Below are positions 22,301 through 34,100 of a stretch of DNA of 64,000 nucleotides, piece after piece. A program made the translations under genes and the position numbers. The notes beneath the pieces were generated by a model. The model ran no database searches, was not told where the DNA came from, and saw nothing but the letters and a program-made list of their open reading frames with translations. Origin of the DNA: Coffea arabica (lineage: Eukaryota; Streptophyta; Magnoliopsida; Gentianales; Rubiaceae); the NCBI RefSeq assembly GCF_036785885.1, contig NC_092320.1, positions 18,291,557 through 18,355,556 of the forward strand, in the 5' to 3' direction. Every line of letters begins with the position of its first letter. The first letter of the stretch is position 1.

Positions 22301-24749
22301 TAAGATCAAATCAGCTCTTTTAGATAATAGATGGGTTGTACCATACAATCCATATCTTTTGACTAAATTTGATTGCTATCTTAATGTTGAAATATGCTCT
22401 ACAATTAAGCAGTCAAATACATTTACAAGTATATCTATAAAGGTCATGATAAAACTAACCTTTGTGTAGTAAATAATAAACCCGATTCAGAAATTGATGA
22501 AATTAAACAATATGTATCAGCTAGGTGGGTTTCTCCACTTGCGGCAACATGGAGAATTTTTGGATTTTGTATGAGTGAAATAAAGCTAGTTATTATTCAT
22601 TTACAATTACATTTGGAGAATTATCAGCCAATCAGTTTCAAAAAAATAGCTAATCTTCAAAATGTTGTCAATAACTATTATTTGAAAAAAACAATGCTCA
22701 CTGAATTTTTTTACATGAATAAGACAGATAAAGCAGCACAGGATCTAAATTGTACTTATGTAGAGTTTCCTGATCATTTTGTCTGGTTACCTAAGCAAAA
22801 ATATTGGAAATTGAGAGAAGGGGTGAATCAATAGGTCGAATAATGACTGCTTATCCTTCTGAAGGAGAAAGATACTACTTGAGATTATTCTTATCAAAGG
22901 TTCAATGTCCAACTTCATTTGATGACTTAAGAACCTTTAATGGAGTTCAAGTAGAAACATTTCAAGAAGCAGCCTTAATTCGAGACTTGTTACAAAATGA
23001 AAACAGCCAAGAAATTTGTTTACAAGAAACCTCACTGTTTCATATGCCCTATGAATGAGGCGACTTTTTGCAACACTTTTGGTTTATTCTTGCCCTAATG
23101 ATCCAACGGTATTGTGGCAAAATTTTGAATCTTCTATGTCAGAAGATTTTGCCAAGTGTTCAGCAATGACACCTGCACAAGTGAAAAGAAACGTCTTGCA
23201 ACAAATTGATGGATTTTTGCAATCCATGGAAAAAAGTATGCATTCATATAATTTGATTCCTACTAGATCCTCTTATGAAAATATAGAGAATGAAACTCGA
23301 GAATTAAGAGTAGAAAGAAACATTGTCATTTTAGAAACTGACTTGAATTCAATTAAGCTATTCAATGAAAAACAGAAAAAAATATTCATAGTCATATCTG
23401 AGAGAATTTACTCAGATAGACCTGGAGTTTTTTTGATTGACGGTCTAGGTGGTACAAGAAAAATATTCCTGTACAGAGCTTTGTTAGTTGATGATAGATC
23501 CAAAGGCTATCTTACACTTGCTACAGTTACATCAGGAATTGTAGCTTCCATTTTACCAGGTGGAAGAACTGCACATTCCAGATTTAAAATTTCAATAAAT
23601 ATCTTTGCTGGTGCAACATGTCAAGTCAGTAAACAAACTTCTATAGCTGCAATGATCAAAGAAGCAAAACTAATAATTTGGGATGAAGCACCAATGTCTA
23701 AAAAAGCAGCGATTGAAGCTTTAGATGATCTCTTAAGAGATTTAATGAATTCAGAAGAAGTATCTGGGGGAAAGGTAGTTGTGCTTGGTGGAGATTTTAG
23801 ACAACATTGCTAGTTGTTCGAAAAGGAACAAAAGCTGAATGATAAATGCATGTTTGATAAATTCTCCATTATGGCACAAATTAGAAAACTTGCAATTAAC
23901 AGAGAACATGAGAGCAAAATTAGATCCTTCATTCATGCAGTTTCTTTTAAAAATTGGAGATGGAACACAAGAAACAAATGAGAATGATATGGTAAAACTT
24001 CCATCTTCAATTATAGTTAACAACAATAATAAGACTGATGCAATTAAAAAATTGATCAATATTGTGTATCCTGAATTTAAAGTTCAAAGAAACTGCATTG
24101 CTTACAAAATAGAGTAATTTTAACTACAAAGAATATTTTTGTAAATGAAATAAATGATCAATTGATCAAAAAATTTCCAGAAGATTTGACTGAGTACTTA
24201 AGCTATGATGAAACATTGAATGAAAATCATCAGTCTGAATATATTGATCTCCTGAATACTCTTACACCTAGCAACTTATCTCCACATAGGTTATTGTTAA
24301 AACCCAATGCCCCAATAATTCTTTTAAGAAATCTTGATCCTACCGACGAATTATGCAATGGAACAAGACTGATAATAAAGAGTTTGAGCAAGAATGTTAT
24401 TTGTGCTAAAATTGCAGTTGGTGATTTTTGTGGCAAAGAAGTTTTTATACATAGAATTTCCATGCAGCCACCAAGTGATGAACAATATCCAGTTCCATAT
24501 AAAAGAACACAATTTCCAATTCGTTTGTGCTTTGCAATGACAATAAATAAAGCACATGACCAAACATTAGATTTTGTTGGTATTTATTTGAAAGAACCTG
24601 TGTTTTCACATGGTCAATTATATGTTGCACTTTCAAGAACCAAAACAGTTTCAGCTATAAAAGTGCTTATCAGGCCAACTTATTTTATTGAATCATGCAC
24701 TGATCATACTAAAAATATAGTATATAAAGAAGTTCTTGAAGCTTCCTAG
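18718..24749 (+). pseudogene. Helitron Rep/helicase gene, broken
   Basis: Would encode the RepHel transposase: an HUH endonuclease joined to a PIF1-like helicase. Visible parts, in order: possible first exon (18718-18831); middle exons near 19490-20340 and 20440-21346, with a zinc-binding CPDCGAKK motif; the Rep domain (21438-22560) with HUH motif GMPHAHFLL at about 21999-22025 and two-tyrosine motif KYIYKYIYKG at about 22414-22443; and the helicase (22800-24749) with DEAP Walker B, VVVLGGDFRQ and final HGQLYVALSRTK. Breaks include stops at 20871, 21780 and 23811, a frameshift near 22405 between the HUH and Tyr motifs, and further shifts near 22830, 23057 and 24117. Walker A reads GLGGTRKI where GxGGTGKT is usual, so ATP binding would fail. 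Confidence 0.88.
18798..19267 (+). repeat. 235-bp tandem duplication with a repeated exon end
   Basis: 18798-19032 and 19033-19267 are near-identical. Each contains the AGCATTCAGACGA(G/A)CAAAG end of the first possible Helitron exon followed by the donor TATAGGTATG, so a splice donor is duplicated. Confidence 0.85.
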
Positions 24750-24846
24750 ATTACATTATCAGGTTTCAATATTCATGGCCTTTTTTGTTTAGAATTTTAT
24801 TATTTTGTTTAATTGACTATCTAATTTTTCTACGAATATAGGTCAT

Positions 24847-27835
24847 CATGCCTAGACATATATCTTCAGTGCTAGACATTCAGAAAGGAGCAGAAAAATG
24901 GATTGTTCTAGCACAAGTTGTTCACAGAGGCCACAATCAATTGACTCGTGAAGTTCCGCCTAGGCGAATTATGCACTTTTCTGCTCACAGATACTGAGGT
25001 TAGCAAATACTTTCCTAGTTGTCTACTCATTAAATTCATATATGAGAACATTTCACGATCTATATAAGAACATTTCATGATTTGTTTGTTCATTACATTT
25101 GCTTAAGAAAAAATCCTTAGTATTCATATAAGTTTATACCTACTATGATAGCACAACTATAGTTTCATTGTGAGTGAATAGTCACCTAACTAGTAAAGTA
25201 TTCATAATTTTAATTTCTATGTGATAAATATGATGTTAGCCATCAATATGACACTTATGGTTTTAACTCATAATATATATAAAACTAACTTTTTGTAATC
25301 CTAATTAGGGAACAAAAGTTTCTGTCGTGACCTATGAACAACACATCAAGGTCTTCACCAAATTTCTCCAGTCTTATCAAAGATATTATGTTTCTAATGC
25401 AACTGTCGTTCCTGCTGACCCAACATACAGAGTTGGGACCTATGAATGCTCCTGGATTTTGAACTACAAGACTTTGGTTGAAAATTATACTGAACCTGTG
25501 CCGCCTATGTTGTTTTGCATATTTGAGCTGACAAACTTCTTTGATGTGCACAAATATGCTGATTCAGATAATCTTTGCAATAATTTTTCTTACATTATTT
25601 TTTAATTTACTTGACAATCATTTGATATTTTATTGATTGCTTACATTCGTATCAATATTTTTATTTCAGATATTAGAGGCTTTGTGATTCAGGCATTACC
25701 AGTAAAACAAGCAGATCCAGATTGTACTTCTAGAGACATTATAATAGTGAATGAAGAGTAAATCAAAACTGAATACTACTTTTTTATTATGTCATTTTAG
25801 ATTAATGATAGCAGTCACAATTTTTTGTTATACTTGACAGGAAAAGACTCATGCTTATAACGCCTTGGAATGAATTTGAACATGATGAAGGAAGCAAAAT
25901 AGCAGACGTGATTAGCACTGCCCTTTAATCATAGCTCTCCGTATCAAGGTGACCACATTGAATAGTAAAATTTTCATTATGTATTGTGATTTCTTTACTG
26001 GTTGACTTCTGAATACTTGATATGTTATATTACTAAAAATTTTCATCATTTTTACAGCTTTATCATTCACTACAAGGTTCATCTGGCATTCTGATAAATC
26101 CTCCACTCCTAGATGACCTCTCTTTCAGGCAATGGTAAATATAATTTTCTTTTTATTTTTACCATAAATTATCAATTTATTTTACTGGTAAATTTTTTAT
26201 TTGTACTTTAAACATAACCATTCAGGTTTAGTTTGAACAAGGAAGAAATCAGAAATTTGCTTGATGCTAAAACATACAATGATCCAAACTGTTTACTTCT
26301 TCCTCCAAATGAAGAAGATATCAAAGTAATAAGCAATTTTCAAACATCATTTTCAGTTGTAAGTGCCATTTGTTATTTAAAAATTTCGCTTAAATATAAC
26401 TATTTTGTTTCTAACTTACATTCAAATACCATTCATGCTTGGTTCACTCAGCAAAAGACAGCTTGGGTGCAAGGAACTATCAAACTTGCATATGGATTCA
26501 CCAAATATTGGACTACTACTTGTGTGAATTGTCACAAAATTGTAAATGCTAACATTGACTGGATCATCCATTGTCCTTCATGCAAACAGCAAAGTGAAGT
26601 TGAACTCAGGTTAGACATTAACTTATACTTCTAAACTAAACATTATTCCGATTTGTTACCATATATTAATCTTAATTCCTTCACTCAATTAAAGGGTTCG
26701 CATTCCAATTATTATAACTGATGCGTCAAGCTCAATCCATTGCATTATATCTGGAGAAGATGCTGAAAATTTGATTGAGTTCACTTCACAGCAACTTAAG
26801 CAAGCACAAGAAGATGTAAGTAAAAATTTTCTGTCTTATATTCAACCATATAAATACAAATATATATACAAAACAATTAACTGAACCTAACCAAAAAAAT
26901 TTTCTAGTGCAGGGCTTTGGAATAGACACTGAATTTAATGATATCTTGAAAAAGTACACAGTGGTCTGTTTTCTGATATCCTATAAGATTCCTTTTCAAG
27001 GTCAACTCCAAAGAAAGAATACTGTCATTAAGACTAGGGCTGCAAACTAATCGAATCGTTGCAAGCGGCTCGAGTCAAGTTCGACTCGAGCTCGAACTTG
27101 CTCGAGTTGAAATCGAGCTCGAACTCGAGTTCAAAATATTAAGTTCGGTTCGCAAGCTCGAGTATATATATATTTTTTATTTTAAGTATATATATTTTAT
27201 TTTTATTTTAATAGTAAAATTACATATATATCCTTAATAATTTTATTATTTATTAAGCAAAAATATTATGTTATTTATTTTTTAAAAAATAAAATAATTA
27301 TTTTTTATTTTCTTCGAGCTCGAGATTTAAATTGTCAGCTCATCGAGCTCGAGCTCGAGTTTGAGTTCAATAAAATCAAGTCAATGCTCGACTCGATAAG
27401 GTCAAAGTTCGACTTGGCTCGACTCGTTTGCAACCCTAATTAAGGCTTACACTGCAGCTGAACTATCGCATCATCCACTTCTACTAGCACTTCCAAAAAA
27501 CACTGAAGTTTCTTCTGCACCTAGCAGTTCATCAGCAAAGCATGCAGAAAAATCATCAAAGGATCAAATGTTCACTCCAACCACAAAGTTGGTACTTGAA
27601 GAAATTGCTGCAGCTAGTTCTTGCAAAGAAAGCTGCATATCTACAACCAGTGGAGCAAAAGAAGTCTTGAGTTTCCAGAAAGCCCATCTCAAAATCAAGT
27701 TTTACCAGCAGGCACACTTGCTAAACATACAACAAAGGCTCCTGAACAGTTTGTCAAAGAAGCTGCAAAACAGTATAGTCCACCTGACAATATCAAAGAC
27801 AGTCCAGCAAAGAAAGCTAAAGCTAAGCAAGACTG
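24847..27835 (+). pseudogene. Helitron-borne RPA70-like gene, broken
   Basis: Encodes a protein related to the large subunit of replication protein A (single-stranded DNA binding), often found in plant Helitrons next to RepHel. Exons appear at about 24847-24998, 25309-25580, 25670-25757, 25842-25945, 26059-26134, 26226-26360, 26452-26609, 26696-26817 and 26911 onward. OB-fold motifs include LLTDTE/GTKVSVVTYEQ across the first intron. A C-x2-C ... C-x2-C zinc site (TTCVNCHKI ... HCPSCKQQ) sits at about 26518-26590, as in the RPA70 C-terminal domain. Frameshifts lie near 24970 and 25922, and one donor near 25580 is not canonical. A hAT MITE splits the last exon at 27035. The Lys/Ser-rich tail runs to about 27835. 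Confidence 0.82.
27035..27438. mobile_element. hAT-type MITE with 8-bp target duplication
   Basis: 404 bp with inverted ends TAGGGCTGCAAAC / GTTTGCAACCCTA. The flanks ATTAAGAC (27027-27034) and ATTAAGGC (27439-27446) match at 7 of 8 bases. Subterminal parts are full of CTCGAG/GAGCTC repeats and the centre is AT-rich. Removing the element and one flank rejoins the RPA-like frame (…NTVIK + AYTAAE…), so it landed in an exon. Confidence 0.92.
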
Positions 27836-28304
27836 ATATGGCCTAATTCTGTACTTTTGTTAAATCTTTTGTTAATTACCTTAGTGCTTCCCTTCATTGC
27901 TTAGACAATATGTTTTGAATTATATTATGATCCATTATTCTTTTGACTTAAAAAGTAATGGATCCTAATATAACTATTAATAGTTTAACCAACAATGTTG
28001 CAATTCAATAGGCAATGAAGCTTATTTAAGCCTCCTAATATATAACTGTGGCTAGCACTCAAGTATGTATTCTACTAAGACATGAATGACTTAGTTTATG
28101 TAATGTATGGTTGTGATTTGCATATTATTCACCTCTTGAACCTATATATACATTATGATCTTTTAGCAAATTATCCTCATTGTTACAGCAAATCCAAAAA
28201 ATTTAGTTGCTCATATCAATGGGTAGGCCACTGCGTAGCACAGCCAGACCCATGCTAGTTCTTTCCTATTTAAGCTTAACATGTCTTTAGTGCAAGTACA
28301 ATTA

Positions 28305-28556
28305 GGATTGCTATCACGTGTGCGGATATTTTTATTTCTTTCAAGATTTAGTTTGATGAAAAATATATTATAGCGATTTGATGTATATGAGATAAATAAG
28401 TAATTGAAAAATGTGTTTACGAAAAATATAAAAATTTTTGTTCGAAAAATTACAATGCAAACAAGGAACATGTTTTTCAATTATTTGTTTAACTAATATA
28501 CATCAAATCACTACAGTATATTTTCTATAAAAACTTCTGAAAATAGCAATCCAAAT
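28305..28556. mobile_element. Small hairpin MITE next to Helitron end
   Basis: About 250 bp with ends GGATTGCTAT / ATAGCAATCC. The arms extend inward with a shared CAATTA(C/T)TT...ATACATCAAATC(G/A)CTA block. It lies about 50 bp beyond the Helitron 3' end. No clear target duplication. Confidence 0.6.
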
Positions 28557-30110
28557 AGAGCTACCACTATTTTGGCTTTATCCAAGCAATTTGAGCAGGT
28601 TTATGTTTATGTTGATTCTAGTTTGTTTTCTTGCTTAGTTACTCACTGGTTTTATTTTTTTAGACAAGAAAAGAAAAATAATGGATGCTAGTAGATTGGT
28701 TGTAATTAAAGTCATTGAGTTGTAGAAAGAAAAGAAAAAACAAAACACACAAGCGAACGAACAAACAAAACCAAATAACTTGCTGATAATGGCTAAAGGA
28801 CGACTAAAATTTTAATTTGACTAAGAAGATTATTATGATCTAGGATGGTCGAGAGAACCATTTTGTCGATCCATGAAAATAATAGGAGAAAAAAATTTAA
28901 AACACATGAAAATAAGAAATACACTCTCTGTCTGATAACAATAACTCGAAAAGTTTATTTTCACTTTCACATATATTAAGAAATGTAAGTTAATGTAGTT
29001 AATGCAATCATTTTTAGCTTAGTACAGTATTTTTCTACTATGCCATCTCATTAATACACGATTTAGTGTGGTATCTATTACTCCTAAAGTGGTTTATCAA
29101 TAGAATAGTTTATTTGTTGATAAATATGTACATTAAATATGGGCATGAGAGAAAAATTGGTAAACTAAGTACTTTTTTTAAACATGAAATTGCCCTGTAA
29201 TTTGACACAATCACAGAAGAAAAGTAAGTCATTTATGGGGATGGAATATGATGTTTTCTCAAGTCTGAACACAATCTCACTAGTTTCTGTTGAGATGAGT
29301 ACTACTCATACAGAAGGTGACCATACACCAAGCATGCTAGATATTTTGAAAATCTTGCTATTTTTATGATTGAGAACCATGCACAAAGATGGACATAAAG
29401 GGTGGGGATGTGATTCTTAGTTGCGTAAATCACGGTATCAAGCCGCTCGATTTAATAGAATTGTACCATGTGACTAGGGGTAAAAAGACTCGCAGTTGAG
29501 GCTAGAAGTTTAAAATAAAATACATGACTATCAAATCGTGTCAACACCATATCTATGGTATGGTGTGACCACAAATTTAAGCGACCGAACGGTTTGATCC
29601 CATAAAGAGTGTGGGAGATGGTGGTTGGAGAACAATAATTTACTAATTCATTATATGGTTACCTTTCTTATGATTGGGATGGTATTTCACAAAATAAAAT
29701 AAAAAAACAAAAAACAACAAAAGTTGAGTGTAATGAACCTAAAGTGGAGTTGTTATGTACATAAAAATGGACTGTCCACACCATCTAGCAAAACCATTAC
29801 CAAATAAAATGCCATTTAGGTGATTTTGAATATAATGCAAAAACTAGAATGACATCTTGATAGGAATATATAATAGATGAGACATTGGGATACACTAAAT
29901 CAAAGAGCACATGATTTCGTTAGTTGAAGACCCTTTGGAGCAAGAGTGCAGTATATGCAATCTCGACCATGCAAACTAAGACAGAATTAGAATTTGTAGG
30001 AAATAACATATTATAAATTCAACTAACTAAAGTTTATGTCCCTTTTAGATAGGGGAAAATATTGTCCACCTATACTTAAAAAGTTGAAGGTACGATAGTT
30101 TTTTGGAATA
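28557..30110. other. AT-rich spacer, no gene seen
   Basis: No conserved frame, splice pattern or transposon end recognised. The short frame near 29184 is unsupported. Confidence 0.45.
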
Positions 30111-30130
30111 TTGTAACAACAATTATTTGC

Positions 30131-30770
30131 CCTGATTGGCAAGGCAGTTTTTGCCTAGTTTTTTTTTCTATAAATTTTTGAACAACTTTAATTAACCTTA
30201 AAAAACTCCCCAAAGTTTTTAAAATACACATTTCAAAAATACCAAAAAATATAAATAAAACTCCCTTCTTTCCTTTCTTCTTCTTGCTCCCCCACATCAA
30301 CCTACCATTTCCTCTGGGGTCTGTCGTCTCTTCCGACGCTGGCAGAGGCTTGTTTTTTTTTTTTTTTTTAATCTTTCTCTTCTCCCTCTCTCTTTGCCTC
30401 TCCTCCCCTCTTATCAGATTTGCACAAGGAAGAGGAGGAGGGTGGCGAGGGAGGGAGAGGAAGGGAGAGAGGTGGCTTGGAAGAGGGGAGGGGAAGGGAG
30501 GAGGAATGAGGAGAGGGAGAAGGAGAAGAGAAAAGGAAAACAAAAAAAAAAACTTTTACTGCTGCCGACACCAGTCACCAGCAGAGGTTCCGACACCAAC
30601 AGTTGGCAAGTGGTGAGGTGAGGGAGAAAAAGTGGAAAGGAAAGAAAAGGAAAAAGAAAAAGAAAAGAAAAAAAAGTTTTACATCTTAAAATTTTTTTCT
30701 ACAATTTCTATAATAAATTATAGTAAAGTTTTAAATAAATAACCAAAAAACTCATTTACCAAATGAGTGT
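30131..30770. mobile_element. Possible MITE with purine/pyrimidine-rich core
   Basis: The right flank (ACTCATTTACCAAATGAGT, reading outward as TTTGGTAAATGAGTTTTTTGG) and left flank (ATTGGCAAGGCAGTTTTTGCC) are roughly inverted. The core is a strong pyrimidine-then-purine block (about 30340-30560). The long open frames on both strands of the core are a consequence of this composition. Element status is tentative. Confidence 0.35.
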
Positions 30771-33700
30771 TATTCTAGTATGGTGTTTATGTTATAACTA
30801 GTTTTTCAGCCTTGATGCCATGCATCAGGTAGTTGAGACTCATTATTTTACTGTTGTATTTGTGTGTTTTTTTCTTTGTTAGATATAGTAGTCATGTGTG
30901 TGAACGTGTGTTTTTTCCTAATTGCACAGATAAACATGACCTTGAAATCAGGTTATCTAACATTCTTAATGTAGCATTAATCAATAAGTAATGCCTAAAA
31001 TTAGGTAGAACTAAAAGGCATACGGCTATACCTGTAATGTGCAGCCTTGCTTATTAGTCATGTTTCTTCTCCAAGATAAGCAATTTGACAATTTCCATTT
31101 TTTTGACAATTTCTATTTGCTAGTACTTCATATTCAATAGTCTGATAGAAGTAAGAAATAAAGAAAGACAATTATAAAATGGGTTTATCATTTTCTTTTG
31201 TTTGCTAGACTTGAATGAGCATTCAAACATATTTAAAAATATTTTCAAACTAGCGTAAACTTGAATTAATCTTTTTTGTATATACAATGGCTTTTTTCTT
31301 TTACATTAATAGGTCTAGATGCATGACACATAATTTTTATTCAACTTTAGCCTACCATGACCTTGGTTTATATATACTACCATTGCTTCTAATCAAGATT
31401 TCATATTGGGTTCTATTCTTTTTTGTTGCAATTTAGATGATTGTTTGATTGATAGATTAAAAGTGTTCAAGAATGAAGAGAGCAATAATGGTTTCTTTGG
31501 ATAGGACATCATCTATTGAAAATGAGTCTCGGACTCTCAATATTGAATGACTTCAACTTGCAAGAGTAAATATACATATTTTCTTTTTTTTTTCTTTTTT
31601 TCTTCCCTTTCTTTTGGTTGTCTATCTCTTTGTTTTTTTTTTTTTTGGAGATTTTGATGATTTTTGTTCTGATAATTTGTTTAGGGGGCAACACTTTATG
31701 TGGTGAGTACGATGAGCATGGAAGAAACTTTTTGAATTTTCACTAACATAATGGCTTAGATATATACTAATACAGTGTCTAACGATCTCTTGAGTTTAGA
31801 ATTTTTCTTTTCTACTTTCTAGGTTTTTTGGATTTACAATTCTTACTTATTTGATTATTCTTTCTGTTACTTGGCTGATGATTTGTTTTTTTGGTAATCT
31901 ATATCATAAGCTACAAAATTATAGTTTATTTTGTGTTCTTAAACCATGTGTTAAAATAGATGAGTTTCTCTTTTTCTTTTTCTTTTTTGAATAAAAGTGG
32001 TATTCAAAATCAAGAGATAGTTGGAATCTTTGAATGGTGAATTCCAAATCGACTTGTGTTTAAGGATAGGTTAGAATAAAATGCTAAGAAATAACCGATG
32101 GAGCTATATAAATGAGGTAACAAACTCGTATTTAAGATTAGAAAATACGTATTTATAGAATAATTTTTTCATGCTCGGAAGAGAAAAGGTGGGCCTATTG
32201 TAAAAGTTCAAAAACTATAATCCATTTCTTAAATTGCATATTTTTTTATGAAGAAAGTTTATCCTTTTGTCAAAAAAAAAAAAAAAAAGTTTACATGGGG
32301 ATCCTTTTATATATATATATATATATTTTTATTTATTTATTTATTTTTATTTTTTGGCAAAACAGAAGGACCATTCTAATTCGCAAAACAACCGGGCCTG
32401 CACCTCTAACAAGAAGAAGAAGAACCAAGAACAAAATGACCAGTGGTATACCAACTAATAACGAATAAACTTTGGAAAAGCAACCCCTTTCATCGTCACA
32501 ATCACTTAAAACCCCGGGAAAGAATGGCAAAACCCGGAAGGAAATGTACGGTTCCTTGCTCACAAAGGTGTGTTGTCCACTTTTCCCAAGAAGAAGCCGA
32601 ATTTCTGGTTAATGAAACCAGAGGTGATGAATCCCACATTACCAATATACCCCTCAAAAAAACACAAACTCCAAAATACAATAAAAGGGTCCAATGTAAA
32701 TAGGAATAGGCCAATATGCTAAAACCGTAACATCAACTGATTTCTTAGGTCAACAACCACAATACCAAACCAATCCAATTGCTCTACCGTCAAAAACCAA
32801 AACAACTACAAACCAAAAACACTTTAAATACAATTGGCCTGGCACATGAAGCCCACCACATTCAGGAGGAGACTACCAAGGCCACCTCACCATCCATCTC
32901 AACAGCAGCAAATCACCTTGTGCCACACCACACATACGTGAACGACCATTCCTACATGGCACGGGAGCTTTCCGTCTTAGTCTATAATATGGTTGGTTGA
33001 TGATCTGATTTGACCATAACCTTCCTCACTTCCAGGTGGGGATCCTCTGCAAGCCTTATGAATTGCTGAGAACAATCTCATGGTAGAAAAATCCTCAACT
33101 AACTTGGAATTGGACGGTTGGAACTGAATTTGCAGCACAAATTTCAACAAGTCTTCAAAAAATTACAATCCAAACAACCAAGAGCTTGTATGAAAGACTT
33201 CCAACTTTGCAATATCTTCCATGTTTTTACCTTGTCTGCTACTGCTACCATATTTGCTCCGCTCAATTTCCCGTAGCAAAAATACAAGCATGATCTTCCT
33301 TCATGATAATCATGAAGATATACAACGATCCACATTTTGACATTTATATGATGATCATTGACTTCTCTACTCTCTAAGTCTCCATGCTCCACCCCTACTC
33401 GTGAAAAGGAGAGCTACAAAAGCTAACATCAGGGGAAAGTTCTAACAAAATCAAATGCTAAGAACAATAATATATGACGAGGATTATGTCGTCTGGTCAA
33501 TTAATCACGGTGATGAAGACTGCAAATTATGAAAATCAATGAAAGCGCCCCCAAGATCCGATTTAACTTTTGTTAGAACAACGAACGCAAAAGCGCAGAT
33601 TATGTCCGCATCATTTTCAGAAGGGCACGCGCAATTTGTTTGTTGGATACATTTTGGAAGCGATTTTCCCATCCTAGATGAATTGCGAGAAAATGGAAGT

Positions 33701-34100
33701 TCTTCTTTAGGAGAATTTGTTGAGAAAGAAAATTGATTTGATAACTCAATTCAACACTTAAATTTAATAAATTTAGATCTTAACACATTTAGACCGTTTG
33801 ATAATAAAAAATTGAACATCTGAATTAATTAAGTGGCACTGAATTTCTTAGGTAAAACTTGCTCCCAAAATTAAGTGATAACCTATTCAATAATAATTGA
33901 ATAGGTTATGTACTCAAATGTATTAGATTTAGTATTTCACAATTAGTATTTAACAATTCAATAATTTAACGGATTCAAACTTCAGATTTCAGACGTCAGA
34001 CTTCAGTTATATCAAAAGTACCCTTAGTTAAGCTTTACCTTTGATTCTAGCTAGTTTCTTTCTTTTCCTACTTCCTAATTCGAATCAGTGTTTTTTTTTA
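30771..34100. other. Spacer, no gene recognised
   Basis: Mixed AT-rich DNA with T runs near 31585-31650 and an AT/TTTA run at 32310-32355. Short frames at 32443-32703, 33144-33392 and 33539-33736 have no recognisable family or splice context. The stretch about 33780-34020 resembles plant hAT MITE DNA (ATTATCAAACGGTCT-like), but ends were not paired. Confidence 0.4.

Larger units (their letters stand above)
18300..28258 (+). mobile_element. Degenerate autonomous-type Helitron (Rep/helicase + RPA)
   Basis: A rolling-circle transposon of about 10 kb. It carries in order an upstream leader with two tandem duplications, a broken Rep/helicase gene and a broken RPA70-like gene, all on the plus strand. 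The 3' end fits the Helitron rule: a GC-rich hairpin (GGC cac TGC gta GCA ca GCC, 28226-28245) is followed by nine bases and CTAG (28255-28258), then host T. The 5' TC end was not located; 18300 is a placeholder. Stops and frameshifts make it non-autonomous today. A hAT MITE sits inside (27035-27438). Confidence 0.85.

Noticed and set aside
30076-30621. Several overlapping open frames of 60-155 codons on both strands
   Set aside because: They come from a pyrimidine/purine-rich low-complexity block; the translations are Pro/Ser/Leu or Arg/Glu/Lys/Gly runs with no conserved domain.
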